This document shows positions 1 to 9,513 of a stretch of DNA of 64,000 bases, piece after piece. Under the pieces are notes generated by a model. The model made no database searches. It was not told the origin of the DNA and saw only the letters and a program-made list of their open reading frames with translations. The position numbers and the translations under genes are program-made. The stretch comes from an uncultured Flavobacteriales bacterium (GTDB lineage: Bacteria > Bacteroidota > Bacteroidia > Flavobacteriales > Crocinitomicaceae), in the NCBI GenBank assembly GCA_946480085.1, contig CAMLHZ010000010.1, forward strand, positions 62,001 through 126,000, written 5' to 3'. The stretch's first letter is position 1. Each line of letters begins with the position of its first letter.

Positions 1-975
1 AATGAATCCGGTATAAATCTGAACCAAAGAGGCGCCAGCATTCAATTTCTCGATTGCATCTTCGGCAGAGTGAATTCCTCCAACTCCTACAATCGGGAAA
101 CTTCCATTACTTTTTTGATGAAGATAACGAATAACTTCGGTAGATCTTTTGGTCAAGGGTTTTCCAGAAACACCACCCATTCCAATTTCTTCCAACTTTT
201 CTTTTGGAGTAGTTAGTCCTTCTCTGGAAATTGTTGTATTCGTTGCAATTACACCAGCAATTTTCGTTTCGGAAACAATTTCAATAATATCATCCAATTG
301 GCTATCCGTCAAATCTGGTGCTATTTTCAGAAAGATCGGTTTAGAAGAGTTTCGTTTTTTCTTTTCATCCTGAAGTGTAGACAAAAGTTCAGTCAAAGGC
401 CCTTTCTCCTGCAATTCTCTAAGATTGGGCGTATTAGGAGAAGAAACATTCACAACAAAATAGTCAACATATGGCTCAAGTACATTAAAACACTTGATAT
501 AATCACTTGTAGCTTCCTCGTTTGGCGTAACCTTATTCTTGCCAATATTTCCACCAATAATACATTCCGGCTTAATCTTCTTCAAACGTTCTACAACAAC
601 ATCAGCACCGTCATTATTAAATCCCATTCGATTGATGATCGCTTCATCCGGAATCAAACGAAACAAACGTTTTTTATCGTTTCCAGGCTGACCAACCGGT
701 GTCACGGTTCCAATTTCGATAAATCCAAATCCACTTGAAGCCAATTCATTGATCAGAAGTGCATTTTTATCTAGTCCTGCTGCAAGTCCAACCGGATTCG
801 GAAACTTAATTCCGGCCACTACGGTTTCTAAAAGTGGTGATTCAACCTTGTGCATTCGCTTCCAGAAGTACTTAACTCCTGGTATTTTAAGATAAATCCT
901 AAGGAAATCGAAAATGAAGTAATGAACTTTTTCAGGATCGAAAAGGAAGAGAATGCGTTTAATGATGGAATACAT
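1..975 (-). CDS. pyrD: Dihydroorotate dehydrogenase (quinone), class 2; 3' end cut by window
   Basis: Oxidises dihydroorotate to orotate with membrane quinone as acceptor, the fourth step of pyrimidine synthesis. The 325 residues visible include GLAAGLDKN (about 63-71, FMN/phosphate region), a [11 protein letters not shown] stretch (about 89-99), GGNIGKNK (about 141-148) and [13 protein letters not shown] (about 176-188), which holds the catalytic serine of class 2 enzymes (class 1 has cysteine). The N-terminal helical segment typical of membrane-associated class 2 enzymes is present. Start ATG at 975; a TAnnTTTA-like -7 box lies about 11 nt upstream. Class 2 proteins are usually 335-345 residues, so roughly 10-20 residues lie beyond base 1. 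Confidence 0.96.
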   Translation of the reverse strand, partial: MYSIIKRILFLFDPEKVHYFIFDFLRIYLKIPGVKYFWKRMHKVESPLLETVVAGIKFPNPVGLAAGLDKNALLINELASSGFGFIEIGTVTPVGQPGNDKKRLFRLIPDEAIINRMGFNNDGADVVVERLKKIKPECIIGGNIGKNKVTPNEEATSDYIKCFNVLEPYVDYFVVNVSSPNTPNLRELQEKGPLTELLSTLQDEKKKRNSSKPIFLKIAPDLTDSQLDDIIEIVSETKIAGVIATNTTISREGLTTPKEKLEEIGMGGVSGKPLTKRSTEVIRYLHQKSNGSFPIVGVGGIHSAEDAIEKLNAGASLVQIYTGFI

Positions 976-1005
976 CTTTTTTTCTGTAAAGATATAAAGC
1001 AAAAA

Positions 1006-1031
1006 CGAGGTAACATTTTACTATTACCTCG
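1006..1031 (-). terminator. Rho-independent terminator of the outer-membrane protein gene
   Basis: An 8-bp stem (CGAGGTAA/TTACCTCG) with a 10-nt loop, followed on the minus strand by TTTTT. It lies between the DUF6089-like gene and pyrD, so pyrD probably has its own promoter. Confidence 0.7.
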
Positions 1032-1053
1032 TTCCTATTATTTTTTTTCAACA

Positions 1054-1989
1054 TTAGAATTTCGCAATCTTCGGTCTTCTAAACTTCTTGAAGCTCGGTG
1101 GTCTTCCAGCTGTTAAGTTACGTGCGATTGTTAAATTGAAATAGAATAAAGCGTCATTTTGTTTATCACCTCTTTGACTCCCTGGATTGAACCAAGATGG
1201 AGTTTTTGCGGGATTACTGAAATATGCAGCCATATCTCCGTATTCAGCAGCGATGATTGATGGATCGAAATATACACCATGAACATCATCAATGTAATCA
1301 GAGAATGTTTTAACGTAAGTAAATTCAAGACCTACACGCCACATTTTGCCAATTCCCATTCGCATACCAAGTCCGAAAGGAATTGTAGCCGTTACTCGGC
1401 TGTATTCCCCAGGACCTCCAGCCAAACCTTGACCTTCAGTATGCATATCTCTCAATGCATACCAAGTTCCATCGTACTGAGCTTTTGGATTATAATAAGT
1501 TGCTCCGATTCCAGTAAACAAGTATAACTGAGAATTTTTGTAAGGCATTCCTTTTAATCCGGAAATTCTTAAACGGTGACCAACTTTTTCTTTTGCTAAG
1601 ATGATTACCTCAAAACGTTGAGACAAGTTAATAACTGTAGAACGGAAACTTAAGTTTCTATTATTACGGATCGATTCTTCCGTCTTTGCATCATTACCTC
1701 TTACACGACCAAAATTGATAATTGTTGAGGTAGCATAATATGGATGAAAACGATAGCGATAGGCAATTGACGTTCCAAGGCTAGTCGAAGGGAAATCCCA
1801 ATCTTTAACCGAATAATCCGTTCCTACGGCGTTTGCACCTCCTAAATCCCCTAGGAAATTAGTTCCTCCAATACCAAGTGTAATTTCTTTCTTTTGGAAA
1901 GACCAGTTACGTTGAGTATTGAAATTCGATGCCTGCCCAAGAACGACGCTTGTTGCAGTAGTGAGCAATACGAGAGTTAGATACTTCAT
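1054..1989 (-). CDS. Outer-membrane beta-barrel protein, DUF6089-like
   Basis: Predicted exported protein of 311 residues with a signal peptide ending near VLGQ. The body alternates short hydrophobic strands with glycine/aromatic turns (for example GIGGTNFLGDLGG near the N-terminus, YRYRFHPYYA, LYLFTGIGATYYNP, IPFGLGMRMGIG), which is the pattern of the Bacteroidota DUF6089 family of outer-membrane barrels related to the PorT-like group. An ORF extends nine codons further up, but the ATG at 1989 directly gives the signal peptide and is preferred. Function is unknown beyond membrane location. Followed by a terminator at 1006-1031. Confidence 0.8.
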   Translation of the reverse strand: MKYLTLVLLTTATSVVLGQASNFNTQRNWSFQKKEITLGIGGTNFLGDLGGANAVGTDYSVKDWDFPSTSLGTSIAYRYRFHPYYATSTIINFGRVRGNDAKTEESIRNNRNLSFRSTVINLSQRFEVIILAKEKVGHRLRISGLKGMPYKNSQLYLFTGIGATYYNPKAQYDGTWYALRDMHTEGQGLAGGPGEYSRVTATIPFGLGMRMGIGKMWRVGLEFTYVKTFSDYIDDVHGVYFDPSIIAAEYGDMAAYFSNPAKTPSWFNPGSQRGDKQNDALFYFNLTIARNLTAGRPPSFKKFRRPKIAKF

Positions 1990-2124
1990 TGTAATGTAGA
2001 ATGCAGTTTGATTCACTGTGCTAAATTACACGAATCTTTCAAATATGAGGTGTAAATGTGTTAGATTTTTTTAAAAGTACATTGTTAATGAATATTTTAC
2101 ATCCCTCGACGAACAGAATTAAAA

Positions 2125-2153
2125 AAGCCGTTGAACATTGAATTCAACGGCTT
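2125..2153 (-). terminator. Rho-independent terminator of the sigma-factor gene
   Basis: Perfect 11-bp stem (AAGCCGTTGAA/TTCAACGGCTT) with a 7-nt loop, followed on the minus strand by TTTTTTAATT. It lies 23 nt after the stop codon of the sigma-factor gene. Confidence 0.88.
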
Positions 2154-2175
2154 CTTGTTTAATTACTTAGTGTTA

Positions 2176-2760
2176 TTAGGCTGCTTTTTTTTGCTTCATA
2201 AAAAGCGTTCTTAACTTCTCAACAGCTCTAAAAGTTTTCACTTTCGCGTTGTTTTCAGTCATTCCTAAAGCTTCACCTATTTCTTTAAAACTTAACTGTT
2301 CAAAGAAACGCATTTCGATAAGCTGTAACTGATCTGGCTTTAAGGTATTTAACGCTAGCAACAAAGTTGCTTTGTTTTGTTCCTTTTCAGCAATTTCATA
2401 GAAAAACTCATCTACGTGTGCAATTTGAACATTATCCATACGAACGAGCTTACTGCTTTGTTTCTCTCTGAACTGTTGATATAACTCACTTTTTGCGATT
2501 CTATACAACCAGGATCCGAAAGGAACTCCTCTGTATTCGTATGTGTGCAGATTCTTTAATGCTTTGATAAACACCTGTGATGCAATATCAAAGGCAGATT
2601 CGGGGTCTTCTACTCTTTGTTGCAAGTATCTAAGAATTGGAGAGTAGTACTTGCGGTACAAAGGTTCGAATTTTGTGGGATTAGCTTTCGCTTCTGTCAC
2701 CCACAACTGTTCCTGCCGAAGTAACTCCGGCGTCTGGTGGAAATAAGAACTAACTGACAT
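2176..2760 (-). CDS. RNA polymerase sigma factor, sigma-70 family (ECF-like)
   Basis: A 194-residue protein with the two-domain ECF layout. Region 2 covers about residues 28-95 (YYSPILRYLQQ, DIASQVFIKAL, GSWLYRIAKSELYQQFRE). Region 4 covers about 135-185 (LQLIEMRFFEQLSFKEIGEALGM then a helix-turn-helix with KVKTFRAVEKLR). It would redirect RNA polymerase to a specific promoter set. No anti-sigma gene is adjacent. Start ATG at 2760; its own terminator follows. The target regulon cannot be told from the sequence. Confidence 0.92.
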   Translation of the reverse strand: MSVSSYFHQTPELLRQEQLWVTEAKANPTKFEPLYRKYYSPILRYLQQRVEDPESAFDIASQVFIKALKNLHTYEYRGVPFGSWLYRIAKSELYQQFREKQSSKLVRMDNVQIAHVDEFFYEIAEKEQNKATLLLALNTLKPDQLQLIEMRFFEQLSFKEIGEALGMTENNAKVKTFRAVEKLRTLFMKQKKAA

Positions 2761-2896
2761 GGTTTATTTGGATTTTGGGTTTGCATTGTTTTTGGGTTTA
2801 TATCGAATTAACGAATAATATTTTAATTTATTATGCTAACACAGCATTTTTAAGTTAAATTTTAACATTTTGAGCCGATTTTAACATTTCACCCTG

Positions 2897-3832
2897 CTAA
2901 AATTGCCCCTTGTCCGACAATGCTTTCAAAAACAATACCAAGTTCTTCCGATCCTTTTCACTCAGCTTCAATGACTTAATTTCTTTCGATTGATTTATAT
3001 GGTTGTTCCCCCCTTTCGCGTAATGTGCAATAACGTCTTCCAGTGTTTTCAAACTTCCATCATGCATGTAAGGAGCGGTCAGTCCTACATTCCGCAAGCT
3101 TGGTGTTTTGAATTTTGCTAAATCAGATTGTAATCCGGTTACTCTGAACCTACCTTCGTCTTTACTTACTTTATATAATCCGTTATTCTCCGGTTTGAAG
3201 TTGGTGAAATATGGAGCGCTATGACATTTCACACAGTAAAGTGAACTGAACAGCTTCATTCCTTCAATTTCGTTTTGGTTCAATGCTTCTTTATTTCCGG
3301 ACATGTATTTGTCGTACCTGCTATTCATGGCAACTAAACTTCGCTCATAAGCAGCAATACTTCTCGTGAGAACAAAAGCATTAAATTTTCGTTTGAAGAT
3401 TTTTTTTGACAATTTTTGATATTCCTGATCCGCAGCAAGCTCAATCATCAAGTCACGCATATTCGATCCCATTTCGTTATGTTCTGTCAAGGGAACAAGA
3501 ATCTGAAATTCGAGATTCACGATAGCTCCGTCAAGCATTACTTTTTTTAAAAACCGGGAGTTGAGAATAGACGGAACATTTCTGGTTGTCAACTGGCCTT
3601 TAATACCAGTTCCAAATTGCTTTCCGTCGGTAAACGCTTTTTCAGGCAAATGACATGAACCACAGGAAATGGTATTGTCCAAACTCAAACGTTTATCAAA
3701 GAATAGTTTTTTACCCAAGTCAATTTTCGCTTGAGTAATGTCGAATTTTTCAACTTTGGGAGGATGACAACATGAGCTTAAAATCAATTGTATGAAAACT
3801 GTAAAACAACCGATTTTGAGCAGGAATGACAT
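2897..3832 (-). CDS. Di-heme cytochrome c peroxidase (CcpA/MauG family) lipoprotein
   Basis: Predicted to reduce hydrogen peroxide in the periplasm using two covalently bound hemes. Two heme-attachment motifs are present: CGSCH (residues 57-61) and CVKCH (200-204). A lipobox-like LSSC (Cys21) ends the signal peptide, suggesting a membrane-anchored lipoprotein. The C-terminal MHDGSLKTLEDV segment is typical of the family. Start ATG at 3832 was chosen because it sits 1 nt after the stop of the methyltransferase gene, suggesting translational coupling; an in-frame start six codons earlier lies inside that gene. Length (311) is normal for the family. Confidence 0.9.
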   Translation of the reverse strand: MSFLLKIGCFTVFIQLILSSCCHPPKVEKFDITQAKIDLGKKLFFDKRLSLDNTISCGSCHLPEKAFTDGKQFGTGIKGQLTTRNVPSILNSRFLKKVMLDGAIVNLEFQILVPLTEHNEMGSNMRDLMIELAADQEYQKLSKKIFKRKFNAFVLTRSIAAYERSLVAMNSRYDKYMSGNKEALNQNEIEGMKLFSSLYCVKCHSAPYFTNFKPENNGLYKVSKDEGRFRVTGLQSDLAKFKTPSLRNVGLTAPYMHDGSLKTLEDVIAHYAKGGNNHINQSKEIKSLKLSEKDRKNLVLFLKALSDKGQF

Positions 3833-3833
3833 T

Positions 3834-4607
3834 TTATTTTTTACGAACAATATACAGAACTTCTCCTTTCGGCAGGCGGTAGCGCTCTACTAATTCCGGA
3901 CTAATCGGATGTTTCTCAAAACCATCGCTAACTTCGAAGCCAGCATTTTCAAGCCATTGAGGATAATCACGTCCAAATAAACGAACGTGGTCTTTTTGCC
4001 AAAAATGCTTCTCGCGCTCTTCAGGAGAGGTAATTGACCAATCTTCGTATGTTTTTTCTCTATTGGTATCTTGCGGAACCTGCATAATCCCCCAACCTCC
4101 GGGTTTCATCACTCTATGAAGTTCTTTCATACATTGAAGTGCATCATCAACATGTTCCAGTACGTGATTACAGAATACAACATCAAAACGGTTTTCTTCT
4201 AATGGAATTTGATGCAAATCGAAATGAAGGTCAGCAATTGGAGAAACCAGGTCACCAGTTAAATAATTCAGGTTCTTTTGATTCTTGAACGTTTTATGAA
4301 AACACTGTTCCGGAGCAATATGAAGTACATTTAATGAGTCTGCAGTGAAGAAATTACTTTCTTGTTTCAGATAAAGCCACATTAGGCGGTGACGTTCCAG
4401 CGTAAGATCGTAGGGACAAAGAACATTTTCTCTGTGTGCAACACTGGAACCATAGGAAAGAAACTTTCTGAATTTTTTCTCACAAACCGGACATTCCACT
4501 TTATTGCCTTTGTATAGAAGCGGAGCAAAAATTCGGAAAACATAGCTTAGTCTAATTAAAAGAGGTCTTGGAAGACTGTTCAACAAAAACTTATAGAGTT
4601 TCTTCAT
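3834..4607 (-). CDS. Class I SAM-dependent methyltransferase with N-terminal Cys cluster
   Basis: A 257-residue protein. The C-terminal half has the class I fold signature: VLHIAPEQ (motif I region), then FCNHVLEHVDD (motif II) and LHRVMKPGGWGIMQVP (motif III), as in the Methyltransf_11 family. The N-terminus carries CPVC (Cys39-Cys42) and a further Cys64, possibly a zinc site. The substrate is unknown; relatives are often found in glycan or lipid loci. A perfect -7 box (TATTTTTG) ends exactly 4 nt before the ATG, so the mRNA is probably leaderless. First gene of a two-gene unit with the peroxidase. Confidence 0.85.
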   Translation of the reverse strand: MKKLYKFLLNSLPRPLLIRLSYVFRIFAPLLYKGNKVECPVCEKKFRKFLSYGSSVAHRENVLCPYDLTLERHRLMWLYLKQESNFFTADSLNVLHIAPEQCFHKTFKNQKNLNYLTGDLVSPIADLHFDLHQIPLEENRFDVVFCNHVLEHVDDALQCMKELHRVMKPGGWGIMQVPQDTNREKTYEDWSITSPEEREKHFWQKDHVRLFGRDYPQWLENAGFEVSDGFEKHPISPELVERYRLPKGEVLYIVRKK

Positions 4608-4611
4608 GAAA

Positions 4612-4619
4612 CAAAAATA
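4612..4619 (-). promoter_or_regulatory. -7 promoter box (TATTTTTG) of the methyltransferase gene
   Basis: Matches the Bacteroidota -7 consensus TAnnTTTG on the minus strand. Only 4 nt separate it from the ATG at 4607, so the transcript would start at or next to the start codon. No clear -33 TTG at the usual spacing. Confidence 0.6.
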
Positions 4620-4703
4620 GCAAACCCAAATAAATAAAGCATCCGAATTTTTCTCATAGTTATGCTTCTGATTTTGGTAAATTTGTCGAAACTACATCTC
4701 CAA

Positions 4704-6776
4704 ATGAAAAAACTAATTCATTGTTTTATATTATTTCCTATGACATTAATTGCTCAGCCAGATGCGCTTAAGAAACCTGTAACATTTAACAATCACGGAA
4801 TCTCAAGAACAGATGACTACTTCTGGATGAATGAAAGAGACTCAAAAGAAGTACTTGATTACATTAATGAAGAAAACGCCTATAGCGCCAATTATTTTTC
4901 AAAATACAAAGAAACAACAGAGACCCTTTTAGCGGAATTCAATAACAGAATTGATCCGAATGAAACCTCTGCCCCTATGCTGACTCAGGGAAACACATTA
5001 CAGTTTCAGAATAAAGAAGGAAGTGATTATCGTGAGATCTTCAGAACATTTGAAGGCAAAACAGAACTTTTCTTTGATGAAAATGCCAGAGCAAAAGGAA
5101 AGAAATTTTACCAACTGGGCGATTTTTCGTTTTCTACCGATAATTCACTTTTTGCATTTAGCGAGGATATTATTGGACGAAGAAAGTATACCATCCACTT
5201 TATGGATGTGAAAACAGGAAAAATTCTGAAAGATGAAATTCCGGTTACAGATGGATCTGTAGTTTGGGCAAACGACAATAAAACCGTTTACTACATTAAA
5301 AAAGACGAAAACACATTAAGAGAATTTCAGGTTTATAAACATACAATCGGAAGCAAGAAAGATGAATTGATCTTTGAAGATCTGGATGAATTGTATGCGG
5401 TTTACCTTACAAAAACAATTGATAATGCCTACATCTGCATTAACTCTGTGAGTACTACAACAAGCAAAGTAATGTTATTGGATGCCAACAATCCAACAAG
5501 TGCAATGATTTCCTTTATTGATACAAAGAAAGATCATTTGTACAGTATTGAGCATACATCGGCAGGATTTTATTTGTTGAGTAATTTCAATGCGCCGAAT
5601 CGTCAAATTCTATATTCTAAGGAACTGGTAAAAACCGTTGAGCAATTTCAAACGGTTATTCCGCACAGAAGCGATGTTTACATTGAGGAATTCCTTATCA
5701 ACAACTCAAGAATTGTTTTGCTCGACAAAAACAGAGGAACACAACAAATAGCAAATTACTCGCTTGACGGAAAATTCCTGGAAAACATAAAATTCAACGA
5801 AACCGCTTACGAATTGTCTTTGGATAGAAATGAAGACATTAATTCTTCGGAATTGCGCTTTTACTATCAAAGCTTTACTACTCCATTCAGCTTAATTGCT
5901 TACGACTACAAATCGAAATCACAAAAAGACATTTTCACAAGAGAATTGCGAGATAAGAGCTACGATCCAAACAATTACAAAAGCGAGCGTATCTGGATTA
6001 CTGCAAAAGACGGCACTAAAGTTCCTGTATCGATTGTTTACAAAAAAGGAATTGATTTAAAATCGGCTCCACTTCTGCTTTACGGTTACGGTTCATACGG
6101 AATTACCATTCCATGTTCATTCTCTGCAACACGTATTTCTTTATTAGACAGAGGCTTCGTTTTCGCAGTTGCGCATATTCGCGGCGGGAAATTCCTTGGC
6201 GAAGAATGGTACCAGGACGGAAAGTTGATGCATAAAATGAATACGTTTACAGACTTTATTGATTGCGCAAAAGGATTGGCAGCTGAGCATTACTGTGATC
6301 CGGGTAAGATTTACGCAATGGGTGGAAGTGCCGGTGGATTACTCATGGGTGCGGTAGCTAATCTTGCGCCGGAAACATTCAAAGGAATGGTTGCTCAGGT
6401 TCCGTTTGTAGATGTAATGAATACGATGTTAGACGCAAGCTTGCCCTTAACTGTGGGAGAATACGAAGAATGGGGAAATCCGAACGAGAAAGAAGCTTTT
6501 GAATACATGATGAGCTATTCGCCTTACGATAACGTTGAAGCAAAAGTTTATCCGTCACTTTATATTACAACCGGATATCACGATTCTCAGGTACAGTATT
6601 GGGAGCCGCTGAAATGGACTGCAAAATTGAGAGACTTCAATAAAGGAACTGCTCCGGTTTTATTCAATTGTACATTCGACGGCGGACATGGCGGGGGTTC
6701 AGGAGTCACCAATCAAAGACAGGAAATTGCTCTTATTTATACATATTTACTTTCGTTAGAAGGAATTGAGAACTAG
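4704..6776 (+). CDS. S9A prolyl oligopeptidase family protease (oligopeptidase B-like), exported
   Basis: Serine peptidase of 690 residues after an N-terminal signal peptide (ending near LIAQ). A seven-bladed propeller domain occupies about residues 75-400 and the alpha/beta-hydrolase domain the C-terminal third. The nucleophile Ser542 is in GGSAGG; the expected Asp is in GYHDSQVQYWEP and the His in GGHGGGSG. The LPLTVGEYEEWGNP segment resembles oligopeptidase B, which cleaves after basic residues in short peptides. Start ATG 4704 is preferred over 4662 because a TAAATTTG -7 box at 4678-4685 lies between them. The next gene overlaps its stop by 11 nt. Confidence 0.92.
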   Translation: MKKLIHCFILFPMTLIAQPDALKKPVTFNNHGISRTDDYFWMNERDSKEVLDYINEENAYSANYFSKYKETTETLLAEFNNRIDPNETSAPMLTQGNTLQFQNKEGSDYREIFRTFEGKTELFFDENARAKGKKFYQLGDFSFSTDNSLFAFSEDIIGRRKYTIHFMDVKTGKILKDEIPVTDGSVVWANDNKTVYYIKKDENTLREFQVYKHTIGSKKDELIFEDLDELYAVYLTKTIDNAYICINSVSTTTSKVMLLDANNPTSAMISFIDTKKDHLYSIEHTSAGFYLLSNFNAPNRQILYSKELVKTVEQFQTVIPHRSDVYIEEFLINNSRIVLLDKNRGTQQIANYSLDGKFLENIKFNETAYELSLDRNEDINSSELRFYYQSFTTPFSLIAYDYKSKSQKDIFTRELRDKSYDPNNYKSERIWITAKDGTKVPVSIVYKKGIDLKSAPLLLYGYGSYGITIPCSFSATRISLLDRGFVFAVAHIRGGKFLGEEWYQDGKLMHKMNTFTDFIDCAKGLAAEHYCDPGKIYAMGGSAGGLLMGAVANLAPETFKGMVAQVPFVDVMNTMLDASLPLTVGEYEEWGNPNEKEAFEYMMSYSPYDNVEAKVYPSLYITTGYHDSQVQYWEPLKWTAKLRDFNKGTAPVLFNCTFDGGHGGGSGVTNQRQEIALIYTYLLSLEGIEN

Positions 6777-7752
6777 GATACTAATACTGTTTTTCTTTAT
6801 TTCCTGCGTTTCTTTTGCACAGGAAAGCACTCCTGCATACGAAAGGTATTCTGATCAGTATGTTTGGTTCGGAGATATTGGATACAGTACTGCCCCACTT
6901 TCTATCAAAATACCTGAAACAAAAGGAATTGAGCGTGTTTACCTGCGCAACAATAGCCGAATGATCATTGGCGTTGGTTTTTCTTACAAATGGCTGACAT
7001 TGCGTTTGAGCAGTGGATTATTAGGAAACCTTCGTCCACTAAGTCGATATGGGAAAACACAATATTTTGATTTTGGTGTAGATTTCACATTGAAAAAGCG
7101 CTTCTATTTTGATGTCGATTTCCATTGGTATGAAGGATACACTTTCAAAAATGCGATTCGTTGGAATGACACACTGAATGAATTGACACCGAATACATAT
7201 GATCCAAAGCTCGGTGCTGCCAGTTTTTCATTGAATACATGGCATTTCAAGAGCGAAGAATTTAATATGCCATCGTTTAAAGGAAAAACAGGAATGTACA
7301 AACGTGATATTGCCACCTGGTACATTCGATATACGATGAATTATTACGGATTTGGAAATGAAAACGGTATTCTTCCAATCGAAATTCGTGATACCACGAA
7401 AAGTATTACCGGATCAAAAACCTTGGCTGCTTTTGATTTTGGAGCCGTTCCCGGTTATGCGATGGTCAAGCGTTACAAAAACATGCAATTTGGCGTCATG
7501 GCGGGACTTGGAGGAACGATTCAAACTAAGATTTATGTCAGGGACGATTTTAGTCGCGGATATTTAGGTTTAGCTCCAAGAATTGACTTCAAAATAACAG
7601 CCGGGTGGAATAAACCGCGATGGTTCGCTATGCTGGTAACTGATTTCGACAATAAAGGAATTGCCTTTCGACACATGAAATACCGACAAACATTTTATAC
7701 TGTGAAGTTTGTTGCGGGAATAAGGCTGGATAAGAAAGAAAAGAAAGGGTAA
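6766..7752 (+). CDS. DUF4421 family outer-membrane protein with TTG start
   Basis: A 328-residue predicted exported protein with signal peptide ending near VSFAQ. The FSYKWLTLRLSSGLLG, YGKTQYFDFG and KKRFYFDVDFHWYEGY segments match the pattern of DUF4421 proteins, a Bacteroidota family of likely outer-membrane barrels of unknown role. Translation most likely starts at TTG 6766, inside the last codons of the protease gene (11-nt overlap), since no ATG or GTG upstream of the signal peptide is in frame. The overlap implies translational coupling. Confidence 0.8.
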   Translation: MRTRILILFFFISCVSFAQESTPAYERYSDQYVWFGDIGYSTAPLSIKIPETKGIERVYLRNNSRMIIGVGFSYKWLTLRLSSGLLGNLRPLSRYGKTQYFDFGVDFTLKKRFYFDVDFHWYEGYTFKNAIRWNDTLNELTPNTYDPKLGAASFSLNTWHFKSEEFNMPSFKGKTGMYKRDIATWYIRYTMNYYGFGNENGILPIEIRDTTKSITGSKTLAAFDFGAVPGYAMVKRYKNMQFGVMAGLGGTIQTKIYVRDDFSRGYLGLAPRIDFKITAGWNKPRWFAMLVTDFDNKGIAFRHMKYRQTFYTVKFVAGIRLDKKEKKG

Positions 7753-7772
7753 AGACGCGATGCATCGCGTCT
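7753..7772. repeat. Perfect 20-nt palindrome between convergent genes (REP-like)
   Basis: AGACGCGATGCATCGCGTCT is its own reverse complement and sits between two convergent genes, where it may end transcription from both sides. The AGACGCG...CGTCTCT core recurs at 60874-60913, so it belongs to a dispersed palindromic repeat family. Confidence 0.75.
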
Positions 7773-7778
7773 CTGCAG

Positions 7779-8228
7779 CTATCTATAAAAGGGACTTTCA
7801 GTCACTTTTACCTTCCACTTCGAATCTAAATCGCTAATGGTTTGAATAAGGTTGTTGTAAACAACGGCGTTTGGATGATTCGAGACTTCAGAAAACGGAA
7901 TAATTTTCGTTTCGTTATTTTCTTCCAGAAGCAAATTCATTCTGTTGAAGAAATCTACACCTAATTCCTGACCAACTTCTTTTATAAATCGAACAGAAGA
8001 GTCGATAGAACAACCAGAAGCTCCTGCTTGATTTTCATCAACACCAAGAACCACATGGTAATCTCCTATCACTTTTCCTTGAGCAAGTAATTTATTTCCG
8101 TGTGCGGCCCATTGATCAACAAAACGATCTAAGGTTTCTTCCAGCCACGCTTTTTCTGTTGCAGTAAAAGCCCGATTGGATTGATAAACCCAGCATTTCG
8201 AATCCGGTGCTAAAGCAAAATGACTCAT
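7779..8228 (-). CDS. Conserved Bacteroidota protein of unknown function
   Basis: A 149-residue soluble protein with no signal peptide. It has a recognisable core GASGCSIDSSVRFIKEV (about residues 70-86) with a conserved Cys, and LGVDFFNRMNLL after it. Relatives are often labelled ABC transporter ATPase in databases, but no Walker A or signature motif is present, so that label is not supported. It overlaps the stop of the upstream CCG-domain Fe-S gene by one base and is the last gene of the six-gene operon, suggesting a role connected to that redox module. Confidence 0.75.
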   Translation of the reverse strand: MSHFALAPDSKCWVYQSNRAFTATEKAWLEETLDRFVDQWAAHGNKLLAQGKVIGDYHVVLGVDENQAGASGCSIDSSVRFIKEVGQELGVDFFNRMNLLLEENNETKIIPFSEVSNHPNAVVYNNLIQTISDLDSKWKVKVTESPFYR

Positions 8229-9019
8229 TATAGATCTGCAGCGTTAGCAATTAATTCAGCAACATCAAGTACCTGAATTTCATTCTCTTTATTGAAATTC
8301 TTCACACCATCGGTCATCATTGTATTACAGAACGGACAACCTGTTGCAATAATTTCAGAACCCGTTTCTAACGCATCTTCTGTACGTTCAACGTTTACTT
8401 CTTTATTTCCTTTTTCAGCTTCCTTGAACATTTGTGCACCGCCTGCTCCACAACAAAGTCCTTTGGTTTTACAACGTTTCATTTCCACCAATTCAGCGTC
8501 CAATTTCTCAATCAATATACGTGGTGCTTCGTAAACGTCATTCGCACGACCTAAATAACATGGATCGTGGAAAGTAATTTTCTTTCCTTTGAATGTTTGG
8601 CTTCCTTCAAGACGTAATTTCCCTGAATTAATTAATTCCTGAATCAATTCCGTATGGTGGATCACCTCGTAATTTCCGCCTAACTCAGGATATTCATTCT
8701 TCAACGTATTGAAACAGTGCGGACAAGCAGTTACGATCTTCTTGATTTCGTAAGCATCCAACACCTGAATGTTCATCATTGCCTGCATTTGAAACGTAAA
8801 TTCGTTTCCGGCACGCTTCGCAGGATCACCTGTGCAACTTTCTTCAGCTCCCAAAACCGCGAAGTTCACTCCACAGTTGTTCAGGATCTTCACCACAGCT
8901 TTCGTGATCTTTTTTGCGCGATCATCAAAACTTCCGGAACAACCTACCCAAAATAAAATATCAGGAGTTTTTCCTTCTGCCATCATATCGGCCATTGTTG
9001 GAACGTGTAGTGTGCTCAT
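8228..9019 (-). CDS. CCG-domain Fe-S protein (HdrB/LutA/GlpC-like)
   Basis: A 263-residue soluble protein with two cysteine-rich CCG (DUF224) domains. The first holds Cys27, Cys62, Cys99 and Cys102 (ACPHC); the second has HDPCYLGR, LCCGAGG and GCPFC. Proteins of this type bind special 4Fe-4S or noncubane clusters in heterodisulfide reductase and lactate or glycerol-phosphate oxidases. It lies two genes after the membrane Fe-S protein, so together they likely form one quinone-linked oxidoreductase whose substrate is not evident. The pair is common in Bacteroidota. Confidence 0.88.
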   Translation of the reverse strand: MSTLHVPTMADMMAEGKTPDILFWVGCSGSFDDRAKKITKAVVKILNNCGVNFAVLGAEESCTGDPAKRAGNEFTFQMQAMMNIQVLDAYEIKKIVTACPHCFNTLKNEYPELGGNYEVIHHTELIQELINSGKLRLEGSQTFKGKKITFHDPCYLGRANDVYEAPRILIEKLDAELVEMKRCKTKGLCCGAGGAQMFKEAEKGNKEVNVERTEDALETGSEIIATGCPFCNTMMTDGVKNFNKENEIQVLDVAELIANAADL

Positions 9020-9037
9020 AATAATCCTTTTATAATC

Positions 9038-9463
9038 TTATTTCTTGAAAACTTCGATGCTCGCCGTTTCCTTAACTAAGTTCGTGAATTTTCCTTCAAA
9101 ACGTGTTGCGCGAACAATATGATTGTCGATCCAATGGTAATTTCCACCTCTTGGTTTTCCCATCATCATTCCGTGGTATTTAAACCCGTGTTTTTGCAAC
9201 CAGTTTTCTGTCACTTGTCTGTGTTCTTCCAAACGCGAAGTGAAAAACGTAATAATATGTCCTTCTTCGAACCAATTGTTGATTGTTTCCAATGCATCCG
9301 GATACAATTCTGCAGTTTCCATTCGCTCCGGTTCCTCATTCGGAATATCGTCGCAAATTGTTCCATCAATGTCAATTAAGTAATTCTTGACATGTGAAGG
9401 TAAAACCGGAGAAAGGTGTTTTCCGTCCTCAACTAAATTGATCAATTCTATATTATTCGCCAT
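9038..9463 (-). CDS. HAD-like phosphatase domain protein
   Basis: A 141-residue protein with the HAD nucleophile motif LIDIDGTICDD (Asp in DxDGT) near residue 32 and a second motif FFTSRLEEH (motif II Thr/Ser) near residue 75. Homologues in Bacteroidota are sometimes called phosphoheptose isomerase, which the motifs do not support. Substrate unknown. It is positioned inside the Fe-S operon, 50 nt after the membrane Fe-S gene and 18 nt before the CCG gene, so co-expression is likely. Confidence 0.82.
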   Translation of the reverse strand: MANNIELINLVEDGKHLSPVLPSHVKNYLIDIDGTICDDIPNEEPERMETAELYPDALETINNWFEEGHIITFFTSRLEEHRQVTENWLQKHGFKYHGMMMGKPRGGNYHWIDNHIVRATRFEGKFTNLVKETASIEVFKK

Positions 9464-9513
9464 TTGCTTAGATTTTCTATAACTCGTTTGGTTAAAAGCA
9501 GTCTAAAATCTAA

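Noticed and set aside
298..738. 146-codon plus-strand ORF
   Set aside because: Antisense to pyrD, whose minus-strand frame is unmistakable; no protein-like features.
7779..8228. ABC transporter ATPase label
   Set aside because: No Walker A, signature or Walker B motif is visible.
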